Below are positions 9,147 through 17,041 of a DNA stretch of 64,000 nucleotides, piece after piece. Under the pieces are notes generated by a model that saw only the letters and a program-made list of their open reading frames with translations, did no database searches and had not been told where the DNA came from. Both the position numbers and the translations under genes were made by a program. Source of the stretch: an uncultured Opitutaceae bacterium (GTDB lineage Bacteria > Verrucomicrobiota > Verrucomicrobiia > Opitutales > Opitutaceae); contig CAIOZY010000040.1 of NCBI GenBank assembly GCA_903862935.1, positions 62,001 to 126,000 of the forward strand. Direction: 5' to 3'. The stretch's first letter is position 1. Each line of letters opens with the position of its first letter.

Positions 9147-9157
9147 GGCGGGGTGGC

Positions 9158-10687
9158 CTACTCGCGGACGAGCTCGCGCAGGAGCCCGCCGCGCTGGTCG
9201 TGGATCCTGACCTTGAGCGGGGTGTGGCCCGGGAGCGAATGCGTCGCGCAGCCTAGGCAAGGATCGTAGGCCCGGAAGGCCATCTCCACCTTGTTGAGGA
9301 GCCCCTCCGTGACCCGGCCCTCGTGGATCAGGCCCTTTGCGGCCCGCTCCACGCTCATCGCGATCCGGGCGGCGTTGTGGCCGGTCGCCACGATCAGGTT
9401 GGCCATCGTGACCAGACCCCGCGCATCCGTCTGGTAGTGGTGAATCAGCGTCCCGCGGGGAGCCTCGACCGCCCCTGCGCCCTCGGAGGGCACTTCCGAC
9501 GGGATGCGGCGCACCTTCGGGTCTGTGATCTCCGGGTCGGCGACGAGTTCGACCATGCGCTCGGCCGCGTAGATCATCTCGATCACCCGGGCCCAGTGGG
9601 TGGCGAGCGTGTGGTGGACCGGGCGGCCGCCCAGGATCTTGAAGAACTCCTCCCGGGCCGCCTGGGCGTTCGGGGTGGCCATGGCGTCAGCCGCGTTGAT
9701 CCGGGCGAGCGGCCCCACCGCGTAGACAGGGGTGTCCGGCCCCTCGACAAAGCCGTTCCATCCGCGGCTTTTCAGGAATGTGAACTTCATGTAGCTCCAG
9801 GGTTCGACATGCTCGGCCAGGAACTCTCGGTAGCGCGCCACGGGGAACTTGCACACCTCGCGCCCGAGGCAGTCGACGACCCTAAGGTCCCCGTCGTAGA
9901 AATTGACCCGGTTTTCCGCGTCGACCATCCCCATGTAGCAGGTCTTGTGGGTGAACGCATCCGAGTGGATCATCTCCACGTACTCGGTGCTCCCGAGGAC
10001 GATCTTGCGGAAGATCTCCAAGGTCCACAGGGCGAAGTCCAGCCCATCGGCCGCCAGCTGGCGAAACTTCGGGAGCTCCTGCGGATCGAGCGCCTTGCTC
10101 ACACCCCCGGGTAGGCCCAGGACGGGATGGACCACCTTGCCCCCAAAGTACGCGATCAGCTCCCTCAGGCGCCGGCGGGTGTCGATCACCCGGCGGCCCG
10201 CCTCAAGGCCCACCTTGCCGATCACCCCCACGATGTTGCGCTCGGCCGGCGGGGCCTCCGGGCCCACGATGAAGTCCGGACCGCCCAGCACGTAGAAGTG
10301 CAGCGCGTGGTCCTCCAGCATGAAGGTGTGGTAGACCAGCCCCCGGATCTTGCGACCCGCACCGGTGGGCTCGACCCGGTAGAGATCGTCCAGGGCCTTC
10401 GTTGAGGCCATGTGGTGGGCCGTCGGGCAGACCCCGCAGATGCGGCTGGTGATCTGCGGCATGTCCTCGGCCGGGCGGCCCCGGCAGAACACCTCGAAGC
10501 CCCTCAGCTCGGGAACCTGCAGGTACGCGCGCTCCACCTCTCCCTTCGGGTCGAGGAAGATGTCGATCTTGCCGTGCCCCTCCAGCCGAGTGACCGGGTC
10601 AATGATCACGTGGCGCTTCGCGGCCTGGTAGGCTGCGTTGGCCCGGATGTTGCCGGGGTTGAAGGCCTTCGCGAGAACTTCGTCCAT
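9158..10687 (-). CDS. mvhA: Group 3c-type [NiFe] hydrogenase large subunit (MvhA-like)
   Basis: This 509-residue catalytic subunit has the L1 motif RICGVCPTAHH (Cys84, Cys87) and the L2 motif DPCLGCATH (Cys477, Cys480, His483). A 26-residue cleavable tail follows His483. The sequence is clearly different from HyaB and lacks the long inserts of group 1 enzymes, which suits a cytoplasmic enzyme. With MvhG and MvhD it would oxidise H2 and feed HdrA. It starts 12 bases after the mvhG stop. Confidence 0.93.
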   Translation of the reverse strand: MDEVLAKAFNPGNIRANAAYQAAKRHVIIDPVTRLEGHGKIDIFLDPKGEVERAYLQVPELRGFEVFCRGRPAEDMPQITSRICGVCPTAHHMASTKALDDLYRVEPTGAGRKIRGLVYHTFMLEDHALHFYVLGGPDFIVGPEAPPAERNIVGVIGKVGLEAGRRVIDTRRRLRELIAYFGGKVVHPVLGLPGGVSKALDPQELPKFRQLAADGLDFALWTLEIFRKIVLGSTEYVEMIHSDAFTHKTCYMGMVDAENRVNFYDGDLRVVDCLGREVCKFPVARYREFLAEHVEPWSYMKFTFLKSRGWNGFVEGPDTPVYAVGPLARINAADAMATPNAQAAREEFFKILGGRPVHHTLATHWARVIEMIYAAERMVELVADPEITDPKVRRIPSEVPSEGAGAVEAPRGTLIHHYQTDARGLVTMANLIVATGHNAARIAMSVERAAKGLIHEGRVTEGLLNKVEMAFRAYDPCLGCATHSLPGHTPLKVRIHDQRGGLLRELVRE

Positions 10688-10699
10688 GGGAAAGGGACC

Positions 10700-11674
10700 C
10701 TACCCTCCGTTGAGATCGACCCGGCGCCTCAGGATGCTCTTCGCCATGCCGTACCGATAGAAGGTGCCGACCGGATCGGGAATGCCCTCGAGCACTCGGT
10801 CGATGTCCGGCGCCTCCTTCGCCTCCAGGTTCGCACACAGGGACGATAGGATCTTGGCCCCCTGGTCGCGGACCCGAGAGGTCGGGCCAAAGCATCCCGT
10901 GCACGGCATGTTGCCGGCAGGGCACTGCGCCCCGCAGCCGCCCCGAGTTGCCGGTCCGAGGCAAACGACCCCCTGGGCGAGCAGGCACTTTTCGGGGTCG
11001 AGTAGCGCCTGGTGGGGCCGGCGGAACTGGGCGAAGGAAAGGTCGGCGGGCTTGCCCACCTTGCGCGGGCACTCCTCGCACAGGGCCGTGTCCGGGGCGA
11101 GTACCGAGCCCTTCGGGGGCGGCGCGTCACCCAGGAGGGCGGCCAGCGCCTTCTTGGTGATGAGCGGAGTCGGCGGGCACCCCGGGATGAAGTAGTCCAC
11201 GTCGACCACCTGGTCCAGGGAGCGCACGACGCGGCTCTGTTCCGGCAGGTGGGTCTTGCGGCCCTCCTCCTCGAAGGAGAGCTGCGGGCGGGTCCGCGGC
11301 CCATTCACAACCGAGGGCGCATCCTCGTAGTTGAACTTGAGGATCTCCTCCCGAGCGAACCCGTTGGCCAGGCTCGGGATCCCGCCCATGCAGGCGCAGG
11401 ACCCGTACGCCACGAGTACCCGGCTCTTGCGGCGAAGCAGGCGCGCCATCTGCTCCTGCTCGGTGCTCCGGATGGCGCCGTTGAGCAGCGTCGCGAAAAT
11501 GGCCCCGTCCTCCATGGCCTCCACGTCGGCGTACTTGAAGTCCATCGCCACGGGCCACAGGACGATATCGAGCTTCTCGACGACCCCGAGGATGTCCTCG
11601 GCGAGGTCCACGACCGTCTCCTCGCATCCCCCGCAGGAGGCGCACCAGTAGAAGGCAACCTTCGGCTTAGGCAT
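10700..11674 (-). CDS. mvhG: Group 3c-type hydrogenase small subunit (MvhG-like)
   Basis: A 324-residue small subunit with no Tat signal. Proximal cluster ligands start in FYWCASCGGCEET (Cys11, Cys14, Cys17). GSCACMGG and GCPPTP give the remaining ligands. The C-terminal half is cysteine-rich (CEECPRK, CLLAQGVVCLGP, GGCGAQCPAG, CTGCFGP), enough for two more [4Fe-4S] clusters, as in MvhG/FrhG. It carries electrons from MvhA to MvhD. The first 8 bases overlap the end of mvhD. Confidence 0.93.
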   Translation of the reverse strand: MPKPKVAFYWCASCGGCEETVVDLAEDILGVVEKLDIVLWPVAMDFKYADVEAMEDGAIFATLLNGAIRSTEQEQMARLLRRKSRVLVAYGSCACMGGIPSLANGFAREEILKFNYEDAPSVVNGPRTRPQLSFEEEGRKTHLPEQSRVVRSLDQVVDVDYFIPGCPPTPLITKKALAALLGDAPPPKGSVLAPDTALCEECPRKVGKPADLSFAQFRRPHQALLDPEKCLLAQGVVCLGPATRGGCGAQCPAGNMPCTGCFGPTSRVRDQGAKILSSLCANLEAKEAPDIDRVLEGIPDPVGTFYRYGMAKSILRRRVDLNGG

Positions 11675-12179
11675 GAACGGCCTCCCGTTCCGCGGTCAGC
11701 TCCGCGTCCCATCCCTTGGCCTTGCCCGGCAGGTTGAGTGGGCCCAGAGCCGAGAGCTGGGCGGACATCTCGTTGATGACGAGCTTCACCTTGTCTCCCT
11801 CGGCGGCCGAAATCCACTCCAGGCGAACGCGCTCGGGCTCGATCCCCATGTCGGAGAGCATCCGCCGCAGCAGCCGGAATCGCCGGAGCATCTTGTAGTT
11901 GCCCTCGACGTAATGGCAGTCGCCGGGATGGCAGCCGCCGATCAGAACGCCGTCGGCCCCCTTGCTCAGGGCGTCCAAGATGAACTGGGGGTCGACCCGC
12001 CCCGAGCACATCAGGCGGATCACGCGCACGTTCGGCGAGTACTTCAGGCGCGACACCCCGGCCAGGTCGGCCGCCGTGTAGGTGCACCAGTTGCAGAAGA
12101 ACGCCACGATCCGGGGCGTCCACTCGGCCGCGGGCGGCGTCCCAGTTCCGGCGGCTGCCGCCTTGTCAGTTGGGTTCAT
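11667..12179 (-). CDS. mvhD: MvhD-type [2Fe-2S] adapter between hydrogenase and HdrA
   Basis: A 170-residue MvhD-family protein. The hallmark FFCNWCTYTAADLAG lies near residue 30, and further Cys occur in LMCSGRVDP and GGCHPGDCHY, which together bind a [2Fe-2S] cluster. It is the electron bridge between MvhAG and HdrA in the methanogen complex. The start ATG at 12179 lies inside the last 14 bases of hdrA, a tight translational coupling. It is a separate gene here, not fused to HdrA. Confidence 0.93.
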   Translation of the reverse strand: MNPTDKAAAAGTGTPPAAEWTPRIVAFFCNWCTYTAADLAGVSRLKYSPNVRVIRLMCSGRVDPQFILDALSKGADGVLIGGCHPGDCHYVEGNYKMLRRFRLLRRMLSDMGIEPERVRLEWISAAEGDKVKLVINEMSAQLSALGPLNLPGKAKGWDAELTAEREAVHA

Positions 12180-14175
12180 CGGCCAGCACTCCTTGGATTT
12201 CGCCGAACACCTCCTCGTCATCGAACAGGTTCTGTATGATCGATCCCGACGGGCACGAGCCGACGCAGGTCCCGCATCCCTTGCACAGCGCCTCGTTGAT
12301 GACCGCCTTCTGCGTTGCGGAGTCGAAGGCGATGGCGGTGTAGGGGCACAGTGGGATGCACGACTTGCACCCGCTGCAGTCGGCCAGTATCCGCGCCGTG
12401 TTCGGCTCCTGGTCGATGTGGCCCCGGTCGATCAGGGCCATGGCCTCCGCGGCGGCCGCGCCCGCCTGGGCGACAGTGTCGGGGATGTCGCGCGGGCCCT
12501 GGCAGCAGCCCGCGATGAAGACCCCGTCGGTGTAGGTGTTGACGGGGGCGAGCTTGGGGTGGCGCTCCAGGAAGAATCCCTCGGTCCCGCAGCTCATGTT
12601 GAACATGCGGCGGACCGACTGCGCGTCGGAGTGCGGCTCCAGGCCCGTCGACAAGACGACCATGTCGACCGGGATCCGCCGGACGAAACCTGCCAGGGTG
12701 TCCTCAACACGGATCACGAGCTTGCCCTCCTCCTCGGGGGTCATCGCCCAGTCGGTCACCTCGCCCACGCGGCCGCGGATGAAGTGCACCCCCTCCTCGT
12801 TCAGCTTGTCGTAGAACTCCTCGTAGCCCTTCCCGGGCGCCCGGATGTCGATGTAGAAATTGTACACCTCGGCCCCGGAGTGCTCCTTGAGGAGATGGGC
12901 GAGCTTCATCGAGTACATGCAGCACACCCTCGAGCACCAGCGGTTGGTCTTTCGGTCGCGCGAGCCGACGCAGTGGATGATCGCGATGGCGTTCGGGTGC
13001 CTTCCATCGCGCAGGACAACCTCGCCGCTCGTGGGCCCGGAGGCGTTCACGAGCCTCTCGGCCTCGAGGGCCGTGTAGACGTTCGGATAGGTGCCGTAGC
13101 CGTACTGTGGAACCCGCTTCACGTCGAAGGGCTGGAAGCCCGTCGCGACGATGATCGTGCCGACCTTGATCTCCTTCAGCTCCTCCTTCTGGTTGAAGTC
13201 GATCGCCTTGCGCTCCGCACAGGCCTCGACGCAGGTCTTCTTGCACTTGTCCGTCAGGACCCCCCGCTTGAAGTTCAGGCAAACCTCCGGGTCGATCAGG
13301 ACCACCTGCGGGGTGGCTTGCGGGAACGGGATGTGGATCGGCTTCCTCTTTCCCAGACCCTCGTTGAACTCGTCGGGGAACATCGGCTTCTTGTAGACGC
13401 AGCTGTCGATGCACTCCTGGCAGCCGACGCACAGCTCCTCGATCACGTACCGGGGCTTGCGTCTGACCGTGACGGTGTAATTGCCGACATAGCCGTCGGT
13501 CTTAACCACCTCGGAGTAGCTCCACAGGGTGATGTTCGGGTGGGACCGCACGGCCGACATCTTGGGTGTCAGGATGCAGGCAGCGCAGTCCAGGGTCGGG
13601 AAGGTCTTGTCGAACTTCGCCATGTGGCCGCCGATCGACGGCTCCCGTTCGACCAGGTAGACCTTCTTCCCCGCCGAGGCCAGGGTGAGCGCCGCGTGGA
13701 TGCCGGCGATGCCACCGCCGACCACCAGAACGTCCGGGTGGATCGGCACCCGCTTCATCTCCAGGGGCTGATGGTGGGCCACGCGGCGTATCCCCGCTCG
13801 CGCGAGGGCCTTGGCCTTCTCGGTGGCGAGTCTGCGGTCCGTGTGCACCCAGGAGTCGTGCTCCCGGATGTTGACCATGTGGAAGCAGTAGGGGTTCAGC
13901 CCCCCGGCCTCGGTCGCGCTGCGGAACGTGTGCTCGTGCAAGAGCGGCGAGCACGAGGCGACGACGACATGGCTCAGACCCAGTTCGGCGATGTCGCGCT
14001 TGATCAGCTCCTGGCCCGGGTCGGAGCACAGGTACTTGTAGTCGCGGGAGACGGCGACGTTGGGCAGGGTCGCCGCGTAGGCCGCCACCGCCGGGCAGTC
14101 CACCATGCTCGCGATGTTGTGCCCGCAGTGGCAGACGTAGAAGCCGATGCGGACACCGTTGCGCGGCTCGGGCAT
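12166..14175 (-). CDS. hdrA: HdrA, FAD-containing electron-bifurcating subunit
   Basis: This 669-residue protein has an N-terminal region with CHCGHN, and then an FAD/NAD-type Rossmann motif VLVVGGGIAGIHAAL. Ferredoxin-type [4Fe-4S] sites read CVGCQECIDSC, CSGCKSCIPLCP and CKGCGTCVGSCP. In known complexes the FAD splits H2-derived electron pairs between ferredoxin and the HdrB disulfide site. The start ATG at 14175 is 5 bases after the hdrB stop. A longer in-frame reading upstream is hdrB shadow. Length and domain order match methanogen HdrA; no NADH-binding fusion (as in Flox-Hdr) is present. Confidence 0.95.
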   Translation of the reverse strand: MPEPRNGVRIGFYVCHCGHNIASMVDCPAVAAYAATLPNVAVSRDYKYLCSDPGQELIKRDIAELGLSHVVVASCSPLLHEHTFRSATEAGGLNPYCFHMVNIREHDSWVHTDRRLATEKAKALARAGIRRVAHHQPLEMKRVPIHPDVLVVGGGIAGIHAALTLASAGKKVYLVEREPSIGGHMAKFDKTFPTLDCAACILTPKMSAVRSHPNITLWSYSEVVKTDGYVGNYTVTVRRKPRYVIEELCVGCQECIDSCVYKKPMFPDEFNEGLGKRKPIHIPFPQATPQVVLIDPEVCLNFKRGVLTDKCKKTCVEACAERKAIDFNQKEELKEIKVGTIIVATGFQPFDVKRVPQYGYGTYPNVYTALEAERLVNASGPTSGEVVLRDGRHPNAIAIIHCVGSRDRKTNRWCSRVCCMYSMKLAHLLKEHSGAEVYNFYIDIRAPGKGYEEFYDKLNEEGVHFIRGRVGEVTDWAMTPEEEGKLVIRVEDTLAGFVRRIPVDMVVLSTGLEPHSDAQSVRRMFNMSCGTEGFFLERHPKLAPVNTYTDGVFIAGCCQGPRDIPDTVAQAGAAAAEAMALIDRGHIDQEPNTARILADCSGCKSCIPLCPYTAIAFDSATQKAVINEALCKGCGTCVGSCPSGSIIQNLFDDEEVFGEIQGVLADEPN

Positions 14176-14180
14176 GGTCT

Positions 14181-15077
14181 TCAGGCGGTCACAGCCTCTT
14201 TCGAGGCGGGGGTCGGCACTGGCTCCGGGCGCCAGTCGAGCCGAATTGCAGAGCGGTTCAGCCCCAGCTCCTTCTCGGGCAGGCCGAAGGCGAGCCCCAT
14301 CAGCTGGGTAAAGTAGACGGTCGGCACCCGCACCGGGCCGTACTGCGAGGCAACCTTCGCGTGGTAGGCGTCGAGGTTGAACTGGCACAGCGGGCACACC
14401 GTTGCCAGGCAGTCGGCACCGCGCTTGCGGGCCTCGTTGAGCAGGATGTAGACCATGCGCATCCCCGCCGCGGGAACGGTGCCGGTGAGGCTCCCTCCGC
14501 AGCACTTGGTCTTAAGCGGATAGCGTACGACGGTGGCCCCGAGGGCCTCCAGGAGCTTGTCCATCGCCGTCGGATTGTACTGGTCGTCGAAGGTCGCGTA
14601 CGGCCGGACGATCTGGCAGCCGTAGTACGGGGCGACCTTCAGGCCCTTTAGGGGGCGCACGACCTTCTGGCGGACCGCCTCCAGCCCGACGTCAGTGAGC
14701 AGCACGTCGAGCGGGTGCCTCACCGCCGTGTCCCCGTCGTACTTGAGCCCGATCGCGGCGAGCGCGTGGTCCATCGTCTTCTTGATCGCCGGGTAGTCGT
14801 GGAAGTAGTGCTTGGCCTTGTTGAGCACCAGGTAGCACGCGGCGCACGGGGCCATAAGCTGCTGCTGGCCGGTCTTCTCCGCCAGGGCCAGGTTCCGGGC
14901 AGCAAGCACGCAGGCCTTGACCTCGTCGACCGCCATGTAGGCGGTGGCTCCGCAGCAGTTCCAGTCGTCGAGCTCGACGAGCTCCACGCCCAGGTGCTTC
15001 ATGACGGGCAGCAGGGACTCCTCGTAGGCGCGGCCGAGGCCTTTGAGCGAGCAGCCGGGAAAGTAGGCGAGTTTCAT
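14181..15077 (-). CDS. hdrB: HdrB, CCG-domain disulfide reductase subunit
   Basis: A 298-residue HdrB with two complete cysteine-rich CCG domains. The first is Cys9-X31-Cys41-Cys42-X35-Cys78-X2-Cys81. The second starts at Cys in YYGCQIVRP and continues through KCCGGS to CPLC. In methanogens these domains hold two non-cubane [4Fe-4S] clusters that reduce the CoM-S-S-CoB disulfide. All ligands being present implies a functional disulfide-reducing site, but the substrate in this probable bacterium is unknown. The start overlaps the hdrC stop (ATGA at 15074-15077). Confidence 0.94.
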   Translation of the reverse strand: MKLAYFPGCSLKGLGRAYEESLLPVMKHLGVELVELDDWNCCGATAYMAVDEVKACVLAARNLALAEKTGQQQLMAPCAACYLVLNKAKHYFHDYPAIKKTMDHALAAIGLKYDGDTAVRHPLDVLLTDVGLEAVRQKVVRPLKGLKVAPYYGCQIVRPYATFDDQYNPTAMDKLLEALGATVVRYPLKTKCCGGSLTGTVPAAGMRMVYILLNEARKRGADCLATVCPLCQFNLDAYHAKVASQYGPVRVPTVYFTQLMGLAFGLPEKELGLNRSAIRLDWRPEPVPTPASKEAVTA

Positions 15078-15757
15078 GGGTGCTTTCCGTTTCCGGCGTC
15101 GATCGCGGCGAGCATCCGGTCGACGTCTCCCTTGTGGCGGATCCTCTCTGTCCAAAGCGTGAACCTGCCCGTGCGCATCAGATCCAGGCCGAGCCTCCAG
15201 TTACCCAGGGCACCCAGCCAGTCGGTCTTCAAGAAAAGCCGGATCACGAGCACCAGCTCGGTGATCCGCCCGTGCTTTCGGACCATCTCGGAAAACTCCC
15301 GGGCGAGGACCGGAATCGGGAAACGCCGGACGTAGACCCCCTCCCGCAGCGCCCGCTGCTTGAGCTCGTACATGATGTCGGTGATGCGGATCTCCTGCGG
15401 GCACTCCACGGTGCAGGCGTAGCAGGAGGCGCACAGCCAGATCGTGTGGCTGCGCAGGACCTCGTTCTTGAAGTCGGCCCGCGCCAGCGCCATCACCTGG
15501 CGCGGCGTGTAGTCCATGTAGATGCTCAGCGGGCACACTCCCGAGCAGGTGCCGCACTGGATGCATCCCTCGAGCTTCTCGCATCCGGGGACCTTCATCA
15601 GGTCCCGCCCGAAGCCGGGAACCCGGTCCGACTCCAGCTTGATCGTCCGCTTGATCTCCATCGCCGGATCGCCCCGGAGGACGGGCTTGGGGTTAGCTTT
15701 CGCTCCTGCGGGCCTGGGGTTGGTCCGCTCGGCAGCGGTTGCGGGAGGAGCAGTCAT
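15074..15757 (-). CDS. hdrC: HdrC, iron-sulfur subunit linking HdrA and HdrB
   Basis: A 227-residue protein with two [4Fe-4S] motifs, CIQCGTCSGVCP and CASCYACTVECP, and a C-terminal helical region. It is soluble: there is no cytochrome b (HdrE) partner, so this is the cytosolic HdrABC form. It is the first gene of the seven-gene operon hdrCBA-mvhDGA-protease. A second possible start (Met33, at 15661, reading MEIKRTIKLE) would remove a proline- and alanine-rich leader; neither start has a clear ribosome-binding site. Confidence 0.92.
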   Translation of the reverse strand: MTAPPATAAERTNPRPAGAKANPKPVLRGDPAMEIKRTIKLESDRVPGFGRDLMKVPGCEKLEGCIQCGTCSGVCPLSIYMDYTPRQVMALARADFKNEVLRSHTIWLCASCYACTVECPQEIRITDIMYELKQRALREGVYVRRFPIPVLAREFSEMVRKHGRITELVLVIRLFLKTDWLGALGNWRLGLDLMRTGRFTLWTERIRHKGDVDRMLAAIDAGNGKHP

Positions 15758-15852
15758 CGGTAACCGACCTGACTTGGGGTGAACCTACCTCGCAGATACC
15801 ATCTTAGACCTTCGGAGGTGCCTCCGAAAACGCATATTGTGGCAATCATTGC

Positions 15853-15868
15853 GCGTTTCTTGGTAAAT
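15853..15868. promoter_or_regulatory. Candidate shared regulatory element between hdrC and hypA
   Basis: The plus strand reads TTGCGCGTTTCTTGGTAAAT from 15849 to 15868, in the 170-base gap between the divergent hdrC and hypA. Its first 16 bases differ by one base from the element at 30435-30450 upstream of the octaheme cytochrome. Its last 16 bases resemble the hoxE element. It is a possible operator common to hydrogenase and cytochrome genes. Confidence 0.35.
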
Positions 15869-15927
15869 CGGTTCCGCGTGCTGGACCCAACCGGAGCTCC
15901 GGATTTAGTTGGGGCAACCCCTTTGAG

Positions 15928-16272
15928 ATGCACGAAATCGGAATCATGTCCTCGGCGATGGACAGTGTCCTGGCCCAGGCCCGCGCAAACAGCGCAAGCC
16001 GCGTCCACCGGATCGTACTGCGGATAGGCACCCTCTCCGGCGTCGACCCCGACGCCCTGCGGTTCGCCTTCGACGTCGTCGCCCAAGGGACGCCCGCGGA
16101 GGGGGCCTCCCTGGAGATCGAGACGGTCCAGGCCCGGGCGCGGTGCCCCGACTGCGACCTTGAGTTCGGGGTGGCCTCGGGCTTCATCTTCACCTGCCCG
16201 AAGTGCGAACGCCTGTGCAGCGAGCTGCGCCAGGGCCGCGAGCTGGAGCTCGCGCGGATCGAGATTTCCTAA
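15928..16272 (+). CDS. hypA: HypA, nickel insertion metallochaperone
   Basis: A 114-residue HypA with the N-terminal MHEIGIMSS (His2 is the nickel ligand in the family) and a zinc-binding pair CPDC and CPKC. Together with HypB it delivers nickel to hydrogenase large-subunit precursors. It is first in hypABFCD and is transcribed divergently from hdrC. Twenty bases separate it from hypB. Confidence 0.95.
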   Translation: MHEIGIMSSAMDSVLAQARANSASRVHRIVLRIGTLSGVDPDALRFAFDVVAQGTPAEGASLEIETVQARARCPDCDLEFGVASGFIFTCPKCERLCSELRQGRELELARIEIS

Positions 16273-16292
16273 AGACCCAACCACCCACTCCT

Positions 16293-17039
16293 ATGCCCCC
16301 GGAAACTGACGCCGAAGAGTCCCCCTCGTTTCAGATCAGGCCGATGAGCCCCCCTCCCGCCGCGCAGGATCCGAAGGGTTCGCTGCGCTCGCTCGAGCTC
16401 AAGGCGTCGCTGCTGGACAAAAACGACCGCTTGGCGGAGCGAAACCGCCGGTACTTCAGGAGCCGGGGGCTGCTGGCCCTGAACCTGGTCTCCTCACCCG
16501 GCGCGGGTAAGACGACGCTGCTGGAGCGCACGCTCGACGAGTTTGGCCTTCAGGTCCGGTGCGCGGTGCTGGTCGGGGACCTGGAGACCGACAACGACGC
16601 CCGCCGGCTCCACCGGCCCCACGCGCCGGTGGCGCAGATCACCACAGGCGAGGCCTGTCACCTTGAGGCGGACATGGTCGCCCGGGGCGTCGAGGCGATC
16701 GACCTCGCGGGGGTCAAGGTCCTCTTCATTGAAAATGTCGGCAATCTGGTCTGCCCGGCATCCTTCGACCTGGGCGAAGAGGTCCGGGTCGTGCTGCTTT
16801 CGTGCACCGAGGGCGAGGACAAGCCGCTCAAGTATCCGCCTATCTTCAAATCGGCCCACGTCGTCCTCCTGACCAAGGTCGACGCCGCGGCTGTCCTGGG
16901 CTTCGACGTCGAGGTGGCCTCGAGGAATATCCAGCGAATCGCCCCGCAGGCGCGCCTGATCCGGCTTTCGGCCCGCAGCGGCGAGGGCATGAGCGAGTGG
17001 TACGAACTTATTCGCTCCCTAGGTCCCAAGGCAATCTAG
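16293..17039 (+). CDS. hypB: HypB, nickel-delivery GTPase
   Basis: A 248-residue SIMIBI-class GTPase. The P-loop is SSPGAGKTT (about residues 67-75), and downstream GDLETDNDARRL and NVGNLVCP are typical HypB signatures. The N-terminus is proline-rich and has no histidine-rich nickel-storage stretch. The ATG at 16293 was chosen because the longer reading would overlap hypA. It ends 2 bases before hypF. Confidence 0.95.
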   Translation: MPPETDAEESPSFQIRPMSPPPAAQDPKGSLRSLELKASLLDKNDRLAERNRRYFRSRGLLALNLVSSPGAGKTTLLERTLDEFGLQVRCAVLVGDLETDNDARRLHRPHAPVAQITTGEACHLEADMVARGVEAIDLAGVKVLFIENVGNLVCPASFDLGEEVRVVLLSCTEGEDKPLKYPPIFKSAHVVLLTKVDAAAVLGFDVEVASRNIQRIAPQARLIRLSARSGEGMSEWYELIRSLGPKAI

Positions 17040-17041
17040 CG

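Noticed and set aside
4872-10687. Selenocysteine (in-frame TGA) in the hydrogenase large subunits
   Set aside because: All four nickel-binding positions are ordinary Cys in both HyaB and MvhA.
12082-14316. 744-codon open frame on the plus strand opposite hdrA and mvhD
   Set aside because: Shadow of the coding strand in a GC-rich region; no motif and no ribosome-binding site, while the minus-strand proteins carry all cluster ligands.
15758-15927. Sigma-54 (-24/-12) promoter near TGGCAATCATTGC
   Set aside because: Spacing between GG and GC is 8 instead of 10 bases, so it does not meet the consensus.
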